DNA of 64,000 nucleotides from Pseudoxanthomonas suwonensis (lineage in GTDB: Bacteria > Pseudomonadota > Gammaproteobacteria > Xanthomonadales > Xanthomonadaceae), in the NCBI GenBank assembly GCA_003240695.1, contig QFNC01000001.1, positions 1 to 64,000 on the forward strand, in the 5' to 3' direction. The number at the start of each line of letters is the position of its first letter. The stretch's first letter is position 1. The position numbers and the translations under genes are program-made. The notes below the pieces were generated by a model. That model was not told the origin of the DNA and ran no database searches. It was given only the letters and a program-made list of their open reading frames with translations. Below, piece after piece: positions 1-7,614 of this stretch.

Positions 1-82
1 GATGGACGAAGGCCTGCGCTTCGCGATCCGCGAAGGCGGCCGCACCGTCGGCGCCGGCGTGGTGGCGAAGATCCTGAAGTAA
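1..82 (+). CDS. tuf: Elongation factor Tu, C-terminal fragment
   Basis: Only the last 26 codons and the TAA stop are in the window. They match the highly conserved end of EF-Tu domain 3, with FAIREGGRTVGAGVV followed by AKILK. EF-Tu delivers aminoacyl-tRNA to the ribosome as a GTP complex. Its position just before rpsJ is the standard str-S10 arrangement. The gene begins upstream of the window, so nothing can be said about its start or full length. Confidence 0.95.
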   Translation, partial: MDEGLRFAIREGGRTVGAGVVAKILK

Positions 83-103
83 GCGATATCGCACGGGGCG
101 GGG

Positions 104-132
104 TTGTTTTTTCGGAAACACCCCGCTAGAAT
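104..132 (+). promoter_or_regulatory. Putative sigma70 promoter of the S10 operon
   Basis: TTGTTT (104-109) and TAGAAT (127-132) are separated by exactly 17 bases. The -10 box matches TATAAT at 5 of 6 positions; the -35 box matches only its first three positions. The predicted start near 139 would give a leader of about 320 bases before rpsJ. The -35 part lies in the loop side of a hairpin just after tuf (GCGGGG/CCCCGC with an inner TGTTT/AAACA stem). Confidence 0.5.
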
Positions 133-309
133 GCACGACCTCCTGCAGGCAACCGGTTCGCCGGCCTGCCTGCAGATGCGAAATGAGCGCCGGAAGCAGC
201 TCGTTTTCGCCAGACGAAGGACATCGTCGCACGGCATCGCTCCGCCCATCCCGAAGCTGTTCGGGATACCACGGCAGGAGCGGGTTGTTGCGTCTGCGTA
301 ATCCGTCTG

Positions 310-336
310 GCGAGCCGTTCGCGCGGCTCGCTTTTT
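310..336 (+). terminator. Terminator-like hairpin (candidate attenuator) upstream of rpsJ
   Basis: GCGAGCCG (310-317) pairs perfectly with CGGCTCGC (324-331) across a six-base loop and is followed by TTTTT (332-336). This is the form of an intrinsic terminator. No convincing promoter lies between it and rpsJ at 457, so it more likely acts as a conditional attenuator of the S10 operon than as the end of the tuf unit. In Escherichia coli the S10 leader has an L4-controlled attenuator, but homology to that element cannot be claimed from sequence alone. Confidence 0.65.
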
Positions 337-456
337 CATTGCCGGAAGCACAGGCCGCCTCGGCGGCTTCCACATCGCAAACCGGTTGCATCCCATTTCA
401 CGGGGTTCGGCGCACCCAGTCGTCGGACCTGTCGCTCTTTACTCGAGGAACCCTTC

Positions 457-768
457 ATGGCGGACCAGAAGATCCGGATTCGGCTCAAGGCGTTCGATCA
501 TCGCCTGATCGATCGTTCGGCCGGCGAGATCGTGGAAACGGCCAAGCGGACCGGCGCGCAGGTGCGCGGCCCGATCCCGCTTCCCACCAAGATCGAACGC
601 TACACCGTGCTGGTGTCGCCGCACGTCGACAAGGACGCGCGCGACCAGTACGAAACCCGCACGCACAAGCGCGTGCTCGACATCGTCGACCCCAACGACA
701 AGACCGTGGACGCGCTGATGAAGCTCGAGCTGGCGGCCGGCGTCGACGTCCAGATCAAGCTGACCTGA
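457..768 (+). CDS. rpsJ: 30S ribosomal protein S10
   Basis: The 103-residue product has the normal length of S10 and the family start IRIRLKAFDHRLID. S10 sits in the head of the small subunit and in E. coli also acts as NusE in transcription antitermination. It is the first gene of the S10 operon. The ATG is preceded by a GAGGA site, and rplC follows after 10 bases. Confidence 0.98.
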   Translation: MADQKIRIRLKAFDHRLIDRSAGEIVETAKRTGAQVRGPIPLPTKIERYTVLVSPHVDKDARDQYETRTHKRVLDIVDPNDKTVDALMKLELAAGVDVQIKLT

Positions 769-778
769 GGGCCCGATC

Positions 779-1432
779 ATGAGCGCAAAGATCCACAAGC
801 TCGGCATCGTCGGTCGCAAGGCCGGCATGAGCCGTCTGTTCACCGAAGACGGCAAGTCCGTGCCGGTGACCCTGATCGAGGCCACCCCGAACCGTATCAC
901 CCAGGTCAAGACCCCGGACAGCGACGGCTACAGTGCCGTGCAGGTCACCGTGGGCAGCAAGCGCGCCTCGCTGATCAACAAGCCGGAAGCCGGTCACTTG
1001 GCGAAGGCCAAGGTGGAAGCCGGCCGCGGCCTGTGGGAGCTGCGCGTCGGCGACGACGCGATCGGCGACTACCAGGTGGGCGGCGAGATCAAGGCTGACA
1101 TCTTCGAAGTGGGCCAGATCGTCGACGTCCAGGGCGTGACCAAGGGCAAGGGTTTCCAGGGCACCATCAAGCGCTGGAACTTCACCATGGGCGACGCCAC
1201 CCACGGCAACTCGCTGTCGCACCGCCAGCCCGGTTCGATCGGCCAGCGGCAGACGCCAGGTCGCGTGTTCCCGGGCAAGAAGATGTCCGGCCATATGGGC
1301 GTCGATACCCAGACCACCCAGCGCCTGCAGGTGGTGAAGGTGGATGCCGAACGTGGTCTGATCGCCGTGCGCGGCGCCGTCCCCGGTGCCCCGGGCGGCG
1401 ACGTCATTGTGCGTCCGAGCAGCAAGGCCTAA
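779..1432 (+). CDS. rplC: 50S ribosomal protein L3
   Basis: The product has 217 residues, typical of bacterial L3, with the conserved block GKGFQGTIKRWNF and the loop region HRQPGSIGQRQTPGRVFPGK that reaches towards the peptidyl transferase centre. L3 is an early 50S assembly protein. It is the second gene of the S10 operon; a GAGGG site precedes the ATG, and rplD starts 11 bases after the stop. Confidence 0.98.
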   Translation: MSAKIHKLGIVGRKAGMSRLFTEDGKSVPVTLIEATPNRITQVKTPDSDGYSAVQVTVGSKRASLINKPEAGHLAKAKVEAGRGLWELRVGDDAIGDYQVGGEIKADIFEVGQIVDVQGVTKGKGFQGTIKRWNFTMGDATHGNSLSHRQPGSIGQRQTPGRVFPGKKMSGHMGVDTQTTQRLQVVKVDAERGLIAVRGAVPGAPGGDVIVRPSSKA

Positions 1433-1443
1433 GGAGCGCAACC

Positions 1444-2049
1444 ATGGAACTGAACATCAACAACAGCAAGACCGCGCTGTCCGTGTCGGACGCCGTGTTC
1501 GGTCGTGAATTCAACGAAGGTCTGGTGCACCAGGTCGTCGTCGCCTACCGCAATGCGGGTCGCGCCGGCACCAAGGCGCAGAAGACCCGTTCTGAAGTGA
1601 ACGGCACCACCAAGAAGTCGAAGAAGCAGAAGGGCGGCGGTGCCCGTCACGGCGCCCTGACCGCGCCGATCTTCGTCGGCGGCGGCGTGACCTTCGCGGC
1701 CAAGCCGCGCAGCTTCGCGCAGAAGGTCAACCGCAAGATGTACCGGGCCGCGATGAGCGCGATCCTGTCCGAACTGAACCGCCAGGGTCGCCTGACCTTG
1801 GTCGAGGCGTTCGAGATCGATACACCCAAAACCGCCGGTCTGATCGCCAGGCTGAAAGACCTGCAGGTCGGCAAACGCCCGCTGATCGTGACCGAGGAAG
1901 CCAACGACAACCTGTTCCTGGCATCGCGCAACATCCCGTATGTGCAGGTGCGCGACGTGCAGGGGCTGGATCCGGTGGCCCTGGTCGGCGCCGACACCGT
2001 GGTGATCACCACCGATGCGGTGAAGAAAATCGAGGAGTGGCTGGCATGA
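1444..2049 (+). CDS. rplD: 50S ribosomal protein L4
   Basis: This is a 201-residue L4 with the family region around GTTKKSKKQKGGGARHG, which forms the extended loop lining the exit tunnel. In E. coli L4 also represses its own operon at the S10 leader. An AAGGAG site precedes the ATG. The TGA stop overlaps the rplW ATG (ATGA), which suggests translational coupling. Confidence 0.98.
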   Translation: MELNINNSKTALSVSDAVFGREFNEGLVHQVVVAYRNAGRAGTKAQKTRSEVNGTTKKSKKQKGGGARHGALTAPIFVGGGVTFAAKPRSFAQKVNRKMYRAAMSAILSELNRQGRLTLVEAFEIDTPKTAGLIARLKDLQVGKRPLIVTEEANDNLFLASRNIPYVQVRDVQGLDPVALVGADTVVITTDAVKKIEEWLA

Positions 2050-2345
2050 ACGAGGCCAAGCTGTACGACGTGATCCGTGCGCCGCGCGTGTCCGAAAAGA
2101 CCGCCCGTCTGCAGGAAGTTTCCAACCAGTACGTGTTCGAAGTCTCGAAGGTGTCGACCAAGGCCGACATCAAGGCTGCCGTCGAAAAGCTGTTCGACGT
2201 CACTGTCGAGGCAGTCAACGTGGTCAACGTGAAGGGCAAGCGCAAAGCCTTCCGTCAGCGCATGGGCACCCGCAGTGACTGGCGCAAGGCCTACGTGACC
2301 CTGGCCGACGGCCAGTCCATCGACGTCACGATGACCCGGGCCTGA
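2046..2345 (+). CDS. rplW: 50S ribosomal protein L23
   Basis: The product is L23 (99 residues), which sits at the exit-tunnel mouth and docks trigger factor and SRP. I chose the ATG at 2046 because it overlaps the rplD stop and lies 8 bases after GGAG. A GTG nine bases further upstream (2037) is in frame but less well placed. The sequence ends with the usual DWRKAYVTLADGQSID block. Confidence 0.97.
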   Translation: MNEAKLYDVIRAPRVSEKTARLQEVSNQYVFEVSKVSTKADIKAAVEKLFDVTVEAVNVVNVKGKRKAFRQRMGTRSDWRKAYVTLADGQSIDVTMTRA

Positions 2346-2356
2346 GGAGCGCACCG

Positions 2357-3184
2357 ATGCCATTGATGAAATTCAAACCCACTTCGCCCGGCCGCCGCTC
2401 CGCGGTGCGCGTGGTCACGCCCGAGCTGCACAAGGGTGCCCCGCATGCGCCGCTGCTGGAAAAGCAGAGCAAGACCGGTGGCCGCAACCACCACGGCCGC
2501 ATCACCACCCGCCACATCGGCGGTGGCCACAAGCAGCACTACCGCATCATCGACTTCAAGCGCGACAAGGAAGGCATTCCGGCGCGGGTGGAGCGGGTCG
2601 AATACGATCCCAACCGCACCGCGCACATCGCGCTGCTGCTGTATGCCGACGGTGAGCGCCGCTACATCATCGCGCCGAAGGGCCTGAAGGCCGGCGACCC
2701 GGTGATGTCGGGCAGCGCCGCACCGATCAAGACCGGCAACACCCTGCCGCTGCGCAGCATCCCGGTGGGTACCACCGTGCACTGCATCGAGATGAAGCCC
2801 GGCAAGGGCGCGCAGATGGCGCGTGCGGCCGGTGCTGGCGTGCAGCTGATCGCCCGCGAAGGCGTGTACGCCACGCTGCGCCTGCGCTCCGGCGAAATGC
2901 GCCGGGTGCCGGCCGACTGCCGCGCCACCATCGGCGAAGTGGGCAATGTCGAGCACAACCTGGAAAAGCTGGGCAAGGCCGGTGCCAGCCGCTGGCGCGG
3001 CATCAAGCCCACCGTCCGCGGTGTGGTGATGAACCCGGTGGACCACCCGCACGGCGGTGGCGAGGCCAAGGCCGGGCAGGGCAACCCGCATCCGGTCACC
3101 CCGTGGGGCGTGCCGACCAAGGGTTACAAGACGCGCAAGAACAAGCGCACCACGCAATTCATCGTGCGCGATCGCAGGGGTTAA
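2357..3184 (+). CDS. rplB: 50S ribosomal protein L2
   Basis: The 275-residue L2 carries the hallmark MNPVDHPHGGGEAK near the C-terminus, including the histidine close to the peptidyl transferase centre. The N-terminal GRNHHGRITTRHIGGGHK segment is typical too. L2 is a primary 23S rRNA-binding protein needed for subunit association. GAGGAG precedes the ATG. Confidence 0.98.
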   Translation: MPLMKFKPTSPGRRSAVRVVTPELHKGAPHAPLLEKQSKTGGRNHHGRITTRHIGGGHKQHYRIIDFKRDKEGIPARVERVEYDPNRTAHIALLLYADGERRYIIAPKGLKAGDPVMSGSAAPIKTGNTLPLRSIPVGTTVHCIEMKPGKGAQMARAAGAGVQLIAREGVYATLRLRSGEMRRVPADCRATIGEVGNVEHNLEKLGKAGASRWRGIKPTVRGVVMNPVDHPHGGGEAKAGQGNPHPVTPWGVPTKGYKTRKNKRTTQFIVRDRRG

Positions 3185-3190
3185 TCGGAC

Positions 3191-3457
3191 ATGCCACGTT
3201 CACTGAAAAAAGGTCCGTTCATCGACCATCACCTGATCAAGAAGGTCGAGACCGCGGGCAACACCAAGAAGCCGATCAAGACCTGGTCGCGCCGTTCCAC
3301 CATCCTGCCGGAAATGATCGGCTTCACCATTGCCGTGCATAACGGCAAGAACCACGTGCCGGTGCTGGTCAACGAGAACATGGTTGGCCACAAGCTCGGC
3401 GAGTTCGCCCTCACCCGGACCTTCAAGGGTCACGGCGGCGACAAGAAGTCGAAGTAA
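3191..3457 (+). CDS. rpsS: 30S ribosomal protein S19
   Basis: The 88-residue product matches S19 from PRSLKKGPFIDHHL to the GHKLGEFALTRTFKGH motif. S19 forms a complex with S13 in the 30S head near the A site. It lies 6 bases after rplB and 10 bases before rplV, and its own ribosome-binding site is weak, consistent with coupled translation. Confidence 0.98.
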   Translation: MPRSLKKGPFIDHHLIKKVETAGNTKKPIKTWSRRSTILPEMIGFTIAVHNGKNHVPVLVNENMVGHKLGEFALTRTFKGHGGDKKSK

Positions 3458-3467
3458 GGAGATCACC

Positions 3468-3803
3468 GTGGAAGCCAAAGCCATCCTGCGCACCGCGCGC
3501 ATCTCCCCCCAGAAGGCACGTCTGGTCGCCGACCAGGTCCGTGGCCTGCCGGTCGACCGCGCCCTGGGCCTGCTGCAATTCTCCGACAAGAAGGCCGCGC
3601 ACATGATCTACAAGGTCGTGTTCTCGGCGGTGTCGAATGCGGAAAACAATCTCGGTGCGGACATCGACGCGCTGAAGGTCAAGACCATCATGGTCGACGA
3701 AGGTCCCGCGCTGAAGCGCTTCATGGCGCGCGCGAAGGGTCGTGGCACGCGCATCCTCAAGCGCACCAGCCACATCACCGTCATCGTCGGCGAGGGCAAG
3801 TAA
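3468..3803 (+). CDS. rplV: 50S ribosomal protein L22 (GTG start)
   Basis: The 111-residue product starts EAKAILRTARISPQKARLV and ends in the beta-hairpin KGRGTRILKRTSHITVIV that lines the exit tunnel. The start is GTG at 3468, placed after AAGGAGA. The same frame stays open upstream into rpsS, so an automatic call could wrongly extend it. The length fits the family only with the GTG. rpsC begins 2 bases after the stop. Confidence 0.97.
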   Translation: MEAKAILRTARISPQKARLVADQVRGLPVDRALGLLQFSDKKAAHMIYKVVFSAVSNAENNLGADIDALKVKTIMVDEGPALKRFMARAKGRGTRILKRTSHITVIVGEGK

Positions 3804-3805
3804 TC

Positions 3806-4561
3806 ATGGGTCACAAAGTACATCCCGTCGGCATCCGCCTGGGCATCTCCAAGGACTGGAACTCCAAGTGGTATGCCGGCAAGAAGCATTATGCCGACTA
3901 TCTGGAAGCCGATCTGAAGGTGCGCGAGATGCTGCGCAAGAAGCTGGCCGCCGCCGGCATCAGCCGCATCAGCATCGAGCGTCCGGCCAACAACGCGCGC
4001 GTCACCATCCACACCGCCCGTCCGGGCGTGGTGATCGGCAAGCGCGGCGAGGACATCGAGAAGCTGCGCAAGGAGGTCTCCGACGTGATGGGCGTTCCGG
4101 CGCACATCAACGTGACCGAAGTGCGCAAGCCCGAACTCGATGCGCAGCTGGTCGCCGAATCGATCGCCCAGCAGCTGGAACGCCGCATCATGTTCCGCCG
4201 CGCGATGAAGCGCGCCGTGGGCAATGCCATGCGCCTTGGCGCCCTGGGCATCAAGGTCAACGTGGCCGGTCGCCTGAACGGCGCGGAAATCGCCCGTTCG
4301 GAGTGGTACCGCGAAGGCCGCGTGCCGCTGCACACGTTGCGCGCCGACGTCGACTACGGCTTTGCCGAAGCCCACACCACCTACGGCGTGATCGGCATCA
4401 AGGTCTGGATCTACAAGGGCGAGATCTTCGATTTCGCCCAGGTGGGCCAGGAGAAGCAGGACGATGCGCCTGCGCCGCGCGGCGAGCGCCCCGACCGCAA
4501 CGAGCGGCCCGACCGCCCGCGTGGTCCGCGCCGTGACCGCGACCGCGAAGCGAGGGACTAA
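3806..4561 (+). CDS. rpsC: 30S ribosomal protein S3
   Basis: The 251-residue S3 contains the KH domain with VVIGKRGEDI, followed by the S3 C-domain. S3 helps form the mRNA entry channel. The last 35 or so residues form a charged, Arg/Asp/Pro-rich tail of low complexity, longer than the E. coli C-terminus (233 residues). rplP follows after 3 bases. Confidence 0.98.
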   Translation: MGHKVHPVGIRLGISKDWNSKWYAGKKHYADYLEADLKVREMLRKKLAAAGISRISIERPANNARVTIHTARPGVVIGKRGEDIEKLRKEVSDVMGVPAHINVTEVRKPELDAQLVAESIAQQLERRIMFRRAMKRAVGNAMRLGALGIKVNVAGRLNGAEIARSEWYREGRVPLHTLRADVDYGFAEAHTTYGVIGIKVWIYKGEIFDFAQVGQEKQDDAPAPRGERPDRNERPDRPRGPRRDRDREARD

Positions 4562-4564
4562 ACA

Positions 4565-4978
4565 ATGCTGCAACCCAAGCGAACCAAATTCCGCAAGCAG
4601 TTCAAGGGCCGCAACGACGGCCTGAGCTGGAACGGCAACGCCGTCAGCTTCGGCGAATACGGCCTGAAGGCCACGGCCACCGGCCAGCTGACCTCGCGCC
4701 AGATCGAGGCAGCGCGCCGTTCCATCAGCCGTTACGTCAAGCGCGGCGGCAAGATGTGGATCCGCGTGTTCCCCGACAAGCCGATCAGCAAGAAGCCCAT
4801 CGAAGTGCGCATGGGCTCGGGCAAGGGCAACGTCGAGTTCTGGGTCGCGCAGATCCAGCCCGGCCGCATGATCTACGAGATCGAGGGCGTGGACGAAGCC
4901 ACCGCCCGCGAAGCCTTCCGCCTGGCAGCCGCCAAGCTGTCGGTGACCACCCAATTCGTGACCCGGACGGTGCGCTGA
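4565..4978 (+). CDS. rplP: 50S ribosomal protein L16
   Basis: The product is a 137-residue L16, starting MLQPKRTKFRKQFKGRN and including the GKGNVEFWVAQIQPGR block. L16 organises the A-site region of the 50S subunit. GAGGGA lies upstream of the ATG. The TGA stop shares its A with the rpmC ATG (TGATG). Confidence 0.98.
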   Translation: MLQPKRTKFRKQFKGRNDGLSWNGNAVSFGEYGLKATATGQLTSRQIEAARRSISRYVKRGGKMWIRVFPDKPISKKPIEVRMGSGKGNVEFWVAQIQPGRMIYEIEGVDEATAREAFRLAAAKLSVTTQFVTRTVR

Positions 4979-5181
4979 TGGAACTCAAGCAACTGCGGCA
5001 GAAATCCGCCCAAGAACTCAACGAGCACATGCTGGACCTGCGCAAGGAGCAGTTTTCCCTGCGCATGCAGAAGGCCACCGGCCAGCTGCCGCCCAACAAG
5101 ACGCATGAATCGCGGCGCATCCGTCGCGATATCGCCCGTGTGAACACCCTGCTCGGCCAGCTGGCCGCCAAGCAGCAGTAA
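4978..5181 (+). CDS. rpmC: 50S ribosomal protein L29
   Basis: The 67-residue product is the helical L29, with ELKQLRQKSAQELNEHM at the start and SRRIRRDIARVNTLL near the end. L29 lies by the exit tunnel next to L23. I chose the ATG at 4978 because it overlaps the rplP stop by one base. The frame is open further upstream inside rplP, but an extension would be far outside family length. Confidence 0.96.
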   Translation: MELKQLRQKSAQELNEHMLDLRKEQFSLRMQKATGQLPPNKTHESRRIRRDIARVNTLLGQLAAKQQ

Positions 5182-5193
5182 GGAACGGCCGAG

Positions 5194-5460
5194 ATGACAG
5201 AACAGACTGAAAAGAAGCTGCGCACGGTCGAAGGCCGTGTGGTCAGCAACAAGATGGACAAGACGGTCACCGTGCTGGTGGAACGTCAGGTCAAGCACGA
5301 GCTGTACGGCAAGTACATCCGCCGCTCGACCAAGCTGCACGCCCACGACGCCGAGAACGCCTGCCAGATGGGCGACACCGTGCGCGTGGCCGAATGCGCG
5401 CCGCTGTCCAAGACCAAGAACTGGCGGGTGGTTGAGATCGTCAGCCACGCAGCCGAATAA
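5194..5460 (+). CDS. rpsQ: 30S ribosomal protein S17
   Basis: The product has 88 residues and the OB-fold pattern of S17, with LRTVEGRVVSNKMDKTVTVL and the YIRRSTKLHAHD block. S17 is a primary 16S rRNA-binding protein. An AAGGAA site precedes the ATG; the gene lies 12 bases after rpmC and 15 before rplN. Confidence 0.98.
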   Translation: MTEQTEKKLRTVEGRVVSNKMDKTVTVLVERQVKHELYGKYIRRSTKLHAHDAENACQMGDTVRVAECAPLSKTKNWRVVEIVSHAAE

Positions 5461-5475
5461 CCGGAGGCGCTACCC

Positions 5476-5844
5476 ATGATCCAGATGCAGAGCCACCTCG
5501 ACGTGGCAGACAACTCCGGTGCTCGTGAAGTGATGTGCATCAAGGTGCTCGGGGGCTCCAAGCGCCGCTACGCCAACATCGGCGACATCATCAAGGTGTC
5601 GGTGAAGGATGCTATCCCGCGCGGCAAGGTGAAAAAGGGCGAGGTGTACGACGCCGTGGTGGTGCGAACCCGCAAGGGCGTGCGCCGTGCCGACGGTTCG
5701 CTCATCCGCTTCGACGGCAACGCCGCCGTGCTGCTGAACAACAAGCAGGAGCCGATCGGAACCCGCATCTTCGGGCCGGTCACGCGCGAACTGCGTTCGG
5801 AGAAGTTCATGAAGATCGTCTCCCTCGCCCCGGAAGTGCTGTAA
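5476..5844 (+). CDS. rplN: 50S ribosomal protein L14
   Basis: This is the usual 122-residue L14, from MIQMQSHLDVADNSGAREVM to the end EKFMKIVSLAPEVL. L14 forms an intersubunit bridge and is the binding site of the silencing factor RsfS. A strong GGAGG site precedes the start. It begins the spc group of genes. Confidence 0.98.
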   Translation: MIQMQSHLDVADNSGAREVMCIKVLGGSKRRYANIGDIIKVSVKDAIPRGKVKKGEVYDAVVVRTRKGVRRADGSLIRFDGNAAVLLNNKQEPIGTRIFGPVTRELRSEKFMKIVSLAPEVL

Positions 5845-5859
5845 GCGGAGACGACAGAC

Positions 5860-6168
5860 ATGAATCGCATCAAGAAAGGCGACCAGGTGGTCGTGATTGC
5901 AGGCAAAGACAAGGGCAACCAGGGCGAAGTGCTGAGCGTGCTCGGCGACAAGATCGTCGTGTCCAGCGTGAACGTGGTCAAGCGCCACACCAAGCCGAAC
6001 CCGCAGGCCGGCCAGCCCGGCGGCGTGCTGGAGCGCGAAGCTCCGGTGCATGTATCCAACGTGATGCTGCTCAACCCGGCCACCGGCAAGGGCGAGCGCA
6101 TTTCCATCAAGACCCTGGAGGATGGCCGCCGCGTGCGCGTGTTCCGCTCCAGTGGCGAGGTAATCTGA
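5860..6168 (+). CDS. rplX: 50S ribosomal protein L24
   Basis: The 102-residue product has the KOW motif (KKGDQVVVIAGKDKGNQGEV) near the N-terminus, followed by the NVVKRHTKPN segment. L24 starts 50S assembly. It ends 1 base before the rplE ATG, so the two genes are probably translated together. Confidence 0.97.
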   Translation: MNRIKKGDQVVVIAGKDKGNQGEVLSVLGDKIVVSSVNVVKRHTKPNPQAGQPGGVLEREAPVHVSNVMLLNPATGKGERISIKTLEDGRRVRVFRSSGEVI

Positions 6169-6169
6169 C

Positions 6170-6712
6170 ATGACAAGCCGTCTGGAAACGTTCTACCGCG
6201 ACGAAGTGGTGCCGAAGCTGACCCAGCAGTTCGGCTACAAGAACCCGATGGAAGTGCCGCGCCTGGTCAAGGTCACGCTGAACATGGGCGTGGGCGAGGC
6301 CGCCAGCAACAAGAAGGTGCTGGAAAATGCCGTGGCCGACATGACCAAGATCGCCGGCCAGAAGCCCATCATCACCAAGTCGCGCGTGTCGGTGGCCAGC
6401 TTCAAGATCCGCGACGGCTGGCCGATCGGCTGCAAGGTCACGCTGCGCCGCGCGCACATGTACGAGTTCCTGGACCGCCTGATCAACATCTCGCTGCCGC
6501 GCGTGCGCGACTTCCGCGGGGTGTCGGGGCGTTCGTTCGACGGCCGCGGCAACTTCAACATGGGCGTGAAGGAGCAGATCATCTTCCCGGAAATCGACTT
6601 CGACGCCGTCGACGCGATCCGCGGCATGGATATCGCCATCACCACCACCGCCAAGACCGACGCAGAGGCCAAGGCCCTGCTGGAAGCGTTCCGCTTCCCG
6701 TTCCGCAACTGA
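6170..6712 (+). CDS. rplE: 50S ribosomal protein L5
   Basis: The 180-residue L5 has the KVTLNMGVGEAASNKK block and the GVKEQIIFPEIDFD segment. L5 binds 5S rRNA with L18 and contacts the P-site tRNA and S13. It is followed by rpsN after 18 bases. Confidence 0.98.
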   Translation: MTSRLETFYRDEVVPKLTQQFGYKNPMEVPRLVKVTLNMGVGEAASNKKVLENAVADMTKIAGQKPIITKSRVSVASFKIRDGWPIGCKVTLRRAHMYEFLDRLINISLPRVRDFRGVSGRSFDGRGNFNMGVKEQIIFPEIDFDAVDAIRGMDIAITTTAKTDAEAKALLEAFRFPFRN

Positions 6713-6730
6713 CCGCACAGGACCGATTCC

Positions 6731-7036
6731 ATGGCCAAGACCTCCATGATCAACCGCGAAGCAAAGCGCGCCAAGCTGATCAAGCAGCATGCCGCCAAGC
6801 GCGACGCGCTGAAGAAGATCCTCAACAGCCAGGACGCCAGCTACGAGGACAAGATGGCCGCGGCCGTCAAGCTGCAGAAGCTGCCGCGCGATTCCTCGCC
6901 GTCGCGCTACACCAACCGCTGCGCCCTGACCGGGCGTCCGCGCGGCGTGTACGCCAAGTTCGGCCTGGGCCGCAACAAGCTGCGCGAAGCCACCATGCGC
7001 GGCGACGTGCCCGGCCTGCGCAAGGCGTCCTGGTAA
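6731..7036 (+). CDS. rpsN: 30S ribosomal protein S14, zinc-independent form
   Basis: The 101-residue product is the long form of S14 (C- type). It lacks the paired CxxC zinc motif and carries LPRDSSPSRYTNRCALTGRP in the second half. S14 is a late-assembling protein of the 30S head. A 169-base gap follows it, unusual inside the spc operon. Confidence 0.97.
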   Translation: MAKTSMINREAKRAKLIKQHAAKRDALKKILNSQDASYEDKMAAAVKLQKLPRDSSPSRYTNRCALTGRPRGVYAKFGLGRNKLREATMRGDVPGLRKASW

Positions 7037-7051
7037 CCGCGTTCGCCGCGC

Positions 7052-7081
7052 TTGCGCTTCGCGATGTTGGCGGGACATAAT
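7052..7081 (+). promoter_or_regulatory. Possible internal promoter between rpsN and rpsH
   Basis: TTGCGC (7052-7057) and CATAAT (7076-7081) are 18 bases apart inside the 169-base rpsN-rpsH gap. The -10 matches the consensus at 5 of 6 positions and the -35 at 3. It would give an independent start for rpsH and later genes, with a leader near 118 bases. The assignment rests on pattern and position only. Confidence 0.35.
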
Positions 7082-7205
7082 CTGCGGCTTCGTTTTGCAC
7101 GACCCGTCCGGTGCGCCGGACGATCGCGCTTCCGGGCGATGCGCCCATCACAACACAATCCACATTCGCGCAAGCGGATATCGGTGCTGACAGAAGGTTC
7201 GTTCC

Positions 7206-7601
7206 ATGAGCATGACTGATCCCATCGCCGACATGCTGGTCCGCATCAAGAATGCGGCCGCGGTCGGCAAGCCCTCCGCCTCCATGCCGTCCTCGAAGAC
7301 CAAGGCGGCCATCGCCAAGGTGCTGAAGGACGAGGGCTACATCCAGGACTTCAACGTGTCCGGCGACACCGCCAAGCCGGTGCTGGAAATCGTGCTGAAG
7401 TACTACCAGGGCCGTCCGGTGATCGAGCGCCTGCAGCGTTTCTCGCGCTCGGGCCTGCGCCAGTACCGCGGCAAGGATGCGCTGCCGAAGGTGCTGGGTG
7501 GCCTCGGCATCGCCATCATTTCAACCTCCAAGGGCATCATGACCGATTCGCAGGCGCGCCACGAAGGCGTCGGCGGCGAAGTCCTGTGCCTGGTGGCCTG
7601 A
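7206..7601 (+). CDS. rpsH: 30S ribosomal protein S8
   Basis: S8, 131 residues from the ATG at 7206 (MSMTDPIADML). GAAGG lies 8 bases before this ATG, which favours it over the second ATG at 7212. The C-terminal GGLGIAIISTSKGIMTD is characteristic. S8 is a primary 16S binder and in E. coli the repressor of the spc operon. Confidence 0.97.
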   Translation: MSMTDPIADMLVRIKNAAAVGKPSASMPSSKTKAAIAKVLKDEGYIQDFNVSGDTAKPVLEIVLKYYQGRPVIERLQRFSRSGLRQYRGKDALPKVLGGLGIAIISTSKGIMTDSQARHEGVGGEVLCLVA

Positions 7602-7614
7602 GGAGATTCCCGCC

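Larger units (their letters stand above)
83..456 (+). other. Non-coding tuf-rpsJ leader with stacked hairpins
   Basis: This 374-base gap holds no convincing gene. It contains a promoter-like pair (104-132) and a series of perfect or near-perfect hairpins. One pairs CTGCAGGC (143-150) with GCCTGCAG (168-175) and is capped by CCGG-TTCG-CCGG. A second pairs ATCCCGAA (248-255) with TTCGGGAT (260-267). A third is the terminator-like hairpin at 310-336. A short GCCGCC/GGCGGC stem lies at 354-367. The arrangement looks like a structured 5' leader of the S10 operon rather than plain spacer. A strong GAGGA ribosome-binding site precedes rpsJ. Confidence 0.7.

Noticed and set aside
183..782. A 199-codon + frame over the tuf-rpsJ leader and rpsJ
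   Set aside because: It overlaps rpsJ in another frame, and its product is Arg/Ser/Pro-rich without family features.
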